A stretch of DNA of 64,000 bases from Coemansia sp. RSA 1804. Taxonomy: Eukaryota > Kickxellomycota > Kickxellomycetes > Kickxellales > Kickxellaceae. Under the pieces are notes generated by a model. That model worked only from the letters and a program-made list of their open reading frames with translations, was not told the origin of the DNA and made no database searches. Shown here piece by piece: positions 61,394-64,000 of this stretch. Both the position numbers and the translations under genes were made by a program. The stretch covers positions 28,060 through 92,059 of the forward strand of contig JANBTH010000006.1 in the NCBI GenBank assembly GCA_027578815.1, read 5' to 3'. Positions within the stretch are counted from its first letter, which is position 1, and every line of letters starts with the position of its first letter.

Positions 61394-61585
61394 GTCAATA
61401 CCACAGTCGAGTCAAGCCCGCATTACCTGACACCAAGCGACGCCAGCAACGCATTCAAGGCCATGACCGACATCACGCCAGGCCAGATGTACACAAGCCA
61501 TCGTTTGCCTCAGCCATCCCCTAATGACGCCTACGATAGCGGACCAGATCAGAGGTGGCATTACGTGCGCACCGGCCACGCCTAA
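61394..61585 (+). CDS. Possible terminal exon of an unrecognised gene
   Basis: This stretch has GC-rich third positions and a protein-like translation (LTPSDASNAFKAMTDITPGQ, SGPDQRWHYVRTGHA) ending in TAA. It is preceded by TTTTGTGTAG, a good 3' splice site, at 61384-61393. I could not find a convincing first exon upstream. It is possibly a small two-exon gene or a translation by chance. An internal ATG at 61463 could also start a 40-residue product. Confidence 0.3.
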   Translation, partial: VNTTVESSPHYLTPSDASNAFKAMTDITPGQMYTSHRLPQPSPNDAYDSGPDQRWHYVRTGHA

Positions 61586-62146
61586 CGCCCAAGGGAGATC
61601 CATTAGCTCATGGTGCAACTCTTTTTCTTGTTTACCAAATCAGATCTCACATACATTAATACAACACAGCGAACAATGCTCGCGCTATCCAGGATTAGGG
61701 GTGAGGGAGTGGTTGCAGCGCATTGTGATGGCCACACTTATTCCATCAGCGCAGCCCAGATCACCCAAACCAAAACCAAGCCAAAACCAAAACCAAGCCA
61801 AACAAGACTTGGAAAGAAAAGGGGGAAATGGCAGAAGACCAGGCCGCAGAAAAAGGAGGAGGAGGGGGAAATGGTGATGGAATCCAAGAGAAAGAGAACC
61901 TTCTCCAAAAAAGGACCCAGCCATGCTTTTACAACGACGGGGGAAAAGGGGGAGACGATAAACGCGCTTACGCATTTGTTCATTCTCCAGTCAGAGAGAT
62001 AAAACGACATAAAAAGAAATCGGAAGACCAACCACCATCGCCATCTTTCTTTCCTCTTTCCATTCCTTATCTCGTCTTGTTGGATAGTAAATAGTAGGAC
62101 GCAACTTTTTTATTTTCCATCCTTCTTCACTCTCGACGCTCTCAAG

Positions 62147-62154
62147 TATATATA
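62147..62154 (+). promoter_or_regulatory. TATA box of enolase gene
   Basis: TATATATA lies 71 bases before the enolase ATG. The sequence between contains T-rich stretches and a CACTAG that could be a 5'-leader splice acceptor. Confidence 0.5.
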
Positions 62155-62217
62155 GCCAACTAACTACAACAGCCCTGCTTTGTTTGTTTGTTTTCACTAG
62201 TAAGTAAATTAATTAAA

Positions 62218-63528
62218 ATGGCTATCACCCGCATCCACGCTCGCCAGATCTTCGACTCCCGCGGCAACCCAACGATCGAGGTGGACCTGACCACTGAGAA
62301 GGGACTGTTCCGCGCAGCGGTTCCGTCGGGCGCGTCGACAGGCGTGTACGAGGCACTTGAGCTCCGCGACGGCGGCGACAAGTACATGGGCAAGGGCGTG
62401 CAGAAGGCCATCGACAACGTCAACAACGAGATTGCGCCAGCTCTCATTGCGGCCAATATCGCCGTTGACGACCAGACAGCCATCGACGAGTTCATGCTCA
62501 AGCTGGACGGCACTCCCAACAAGTCCAAGCTCGGAGCCAACGCAATTCTGGGCGTGTCGCTTGCGGCAGCCAAGGCAGGCGCCGCACAGAAGGGCGTGCC
62601 ACTGTACCAGCACTTCCAGGACATCTCGGGCCGCAAGAACGAGAAGTTCGTGCTGCCAGTTCCGTCGTTCAACGTTATCAACGGTGGATCACACGCTGGC
62701 AACAAGCTGGCAATGCAGGAGTTCATGATCCTGCCGACTGGTGCGTCGTCGTTCTCGGAGGCCATGCGCATGGGATCTGAGGTGTACCACCAGCTCAAGA
62801 AGGTCATCAACAAAAAGTACGGCCAGGATGCCACCAACGTCGGCGACGAGGGAGGTTTTGCACCCAACATCCAGTCGAGCGAGGAAGGCCTGAAGCTGCT
62901 CAACGAGGCCATCGAGAAGGCCGGATACACCGGCAAGATCAAGATTGGCATGGATGCTGCCGCATCCGAGTTCTACAAGGACGGCAAGTACGATCTGGAC
63001 TTTAAGAACCCGGACTCGGACCCATCCAAGCATCTGTCAACCAAGGAGCTTGCCGACCTGTACACCTCGTACGCCGAGGAGTTCCCCGTTGTCACCGTCG
63101 AGGATCCGTTTGACCAGGACGACTGGGATGCGTACGTGCACCTGCAGTCAACACTTGGCCAGAAGATCCAGGTTGTCGGCGACGATCTGCTTGTCACCAA
63201 CCCCGCGCGCATCCAGACCGGAATCGACAAGAAGTCGTGCAATGCGCTGCTGCTCAAGGTCAACCAGATCGGCACCGTGACCGAGTCCATCAAGGCTGCA
63301 AACATGTCGTTTGATGCCGGATGGGGTGTGATGGTTTCGCACCGCTCTGGCGAGACCGAGGACTCCACCATCGCTGATCTCGTTGTTGGTCTCGGCACCG
63401 GCCAGATTAAGACCGGCGCACCCTGCCGCTCCGAGCGTCTGGCCAAGTACAACCAGATTCTGCGTATTGAGGAGGAGCTTGGTGACAAGGCCATCTACGC
63501 CGGCGAGAACTTCCGCAAGCCATTCTAG
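62218..63528 (+). CDS. ENO1: Enolase
   Basis: Glycolytic 2-phosphoglycerate dehydratase, a cytosolic homodimer needing magnesium. The 436-residue product begins [20 protein letters not shown] and shows [43 protein letters not shown] and [12 protein letters not shown]. The enolase signature [15 protein letters not shown] contains the catalytic Lys region, and [15 protein letters not shown] follows. Length equals yeast enolase (437). Codon use is strongly biased to C-ending codons, as expected for a highly expressed gene. The ATG at 62218 was chosen over an upstream start that would add non-conserved residues. Confidence 0.97.
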   Translation: MAITRIHARQIFDSRGNPTIEVDLTTEKGLFRAAVPSGASTGVYEALELRDGGDKYMGKGVQKAIDNVNNEIAPALIAANIAVDDQTAIDEFMLKLDGTPNKSKLGANAILGVSLAAAKAGAAQKGVPLYQHFQDISGRKNEKFVLPVPSFNVINGGSHAGNKLAMQEFMILPTGASSFSEAMRMGSEVYHQLKKVINKKYGQDATNVGDEGGFAPNIQSSEEGLKLLNEAIEKAGYTGKIKIGMDAAASEFYKDGKYDLDFKNPDSDPSKHLSTKELADLYTSYAEEFPVVTVEDPFDQDDWDAYVHLQSTLGQKIQVVGDDLLVTNPARIQTGIDKKSCNALLLKVNQIGTVTESIKAANMSFDAGWGVMVSHRSGETEDSTIADLVVGLGTGQIKTGAPCRSERLAKYNQILRIEEELGDKAIYAGENFRKPF

Positions 63529-63662
63529 GCTCCCTTTCTTTTTGTTTGTTTTGCTGTTTTATTTTTAAACACACGTGTGTCTCTTTTATCAGTTATTCAC
63601 ACAACCCCAGCAAACAGCAACTAGCTAGAATCAGAATTAACAAAGGTTATTTGATTACTTTC
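63529..63662. other. Convergent 3' intergenic region
   Basis: 134 bases between the enolase stop (+) and the stop of the minus-strand membrane protein gene. Only terminators are expected. Confidence 0.5.
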
Positions 63663-64000
63663 TTATCCCGTCCCGGCGTGGCTGGCGGCCGCACCAGCCA
63701 GTGATGGGCCCTTCATCGACTCTGCCATCGCAAACTGGCGCTTGAGTCTCACGACAAAGCGGTGGAGACAGAACACGCCGAACAAGGCGCCGCCCAGGGT
63801 CCACTGGATCTGGGTTCTGGTGTTCATCTGGCGGGGCTGGAAGGTCTTGATGAGCTGGCACACGACGAACACCAGGGCAGCCTCCAGCAGATGGAGGACG
63901 ACCACAAGCACCAGAACAAAGTGCCAGGTTCCCTGGGTGGCCAGCGATCTGAAGATGGCCAGCAGCGGGTGGACGTCCTCGGCCAGCGCCAGGTGCGCAA
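63663..64000 (-). CDS. C-terminal part of a membrane protein (DUF4499/TMEM254-like), cut by window edge
   Basis: The open frame runs on beyond 64000 on the minus strand; 111 codons plus the stop are inside the window. The visible part has HPLLAIFRSLATQGTWHFVL, a hydrophobic helix (LVLVVVLHLLEAALVFVV), a second one (WTLGGALFGVFCLHRFVV) and a short polar tail. TWH, HLLEA and QWTLGGALFG loosely recall the small DUF4499/TMEM254 family of three- to four-helix membrane proteins; this is tentative. The true start is outside the window. Confidence 0.5.
   Translation of the reverse strand, partial: AHLALAEDVHPLLAIFRSLATQGTWHFVLVLVVVLHLLEAALVFVVCQLIKTFQPRQMNTRTQIQWTLGGALFGVFCLHRFVVRLKRQFAMAESMKGPSLAGAAASHAGTG

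Larger units (their letters stand above)
61063..62217. other. Intergenic region, pyrophosphatase to enolase
   Basis: About 1.15 kb. It contains a possible coding exon at 61394-61585 and a CCAAAA-rich repeat at about 61766-61803. The enolase promoter lies at the right end. Confidence 0.5.

Noticed and set aside
1..64000. CRISPR arrays, bacterial operons, rRNA or tRNA genes
   Set aside because: None seen. The genome is eukaryotic, repeats are microsatellites or diverged gene duplications, and no rRNA or cloverleaf-type sequence was recognised by eye.

Overview
The window is nuclear DNA of a fungus. Every recognisable product is a eukaryotic, mostly fungal-type protein: a Ste11/Byr2-type MAPKKK, a Ras2-type GTPase, a myosin, VPS15, SUV3, SDE2, CIA1, eIF2B-beta, VPS24, MDJ1 and enolase. 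The few introns have GT...AG ends. The mix of compact GC-rich housekeeping genes, few introns, long homopolymeric inserts (Ser, Gln, Gly, Asn) and gene-poor AT-rich islands fits an early-diverging zygomycete-grade fungus such as Kickxellomycotina (Coemansia-like). That placement is inference; no marker gene in the window settles it.

Layout. 0-9 kb: a MAPKKK with SAM and Ras-binding domains, followed on the same strand by a Ras GTPase gene split by two roughly 1-kb introns. 9-19.7 kb: an unusual myosin, a TREX-2-type PCI protein and a convergent Sec14-like (CRAL-TRIO) gene. 19.7-23.8 kb: an AT-rich island holding a diverged 1.1-1.2 kb duplication that carries two small CxxC/HxxH protein genes and their long conserved upstream regions. 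23.8-39.5 kb: a dense housekeeping block: VPS15, SUV3, a TLC-domain protein, SDE2, succinate-semialdehyde dehydrogenase, CIA1, a small presequence-bearing protein and a PTS2-tagged thiolase. 39.5-51 kb: a second, very AT-rich island. It holds a tandem array of ten intact miniature one-finger C2H2 genes of two types (seven type I, three type II), a decayed Tc1/mariner-like relic, an F-box/LRR-like gene and fragments. 51-64 kb: MDJ1, GCD7, a Mediator-like subunit, VPS24, a FYVE-RING E3 ligase, mitochondrial pyrophosphatase, enolase and the C-terminal part of a membrane protein cut by the window edge.

Functional themes. The MAPKKK and Ras genes are adjacent and could act in one Ras-to-MAPK pathway. 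VPS15, VPS24, the FYVE-RING ligase, the Sec14-like protein and the myosin relate to membrane traffic. SUV3, SSADH, MDJ1, pyrophosphatase and the 160-residue protein look mitochondrial.

The most novel material is the zinc-finger array at about 40.2-47.5 kb. Each type I gene carries the same promoter layout: a conserved block about 285-340 bases upstream and a TATAAATA box about 108-144 bases upstream. Type II genes carry a different TATATAAACCA box about 131-141 bases upstream. I do not recognise this family. Many open frames in the window begin at TTG, GTG or CTG; starts given here were moved to the supported ATG or spliced to a 5' exon.
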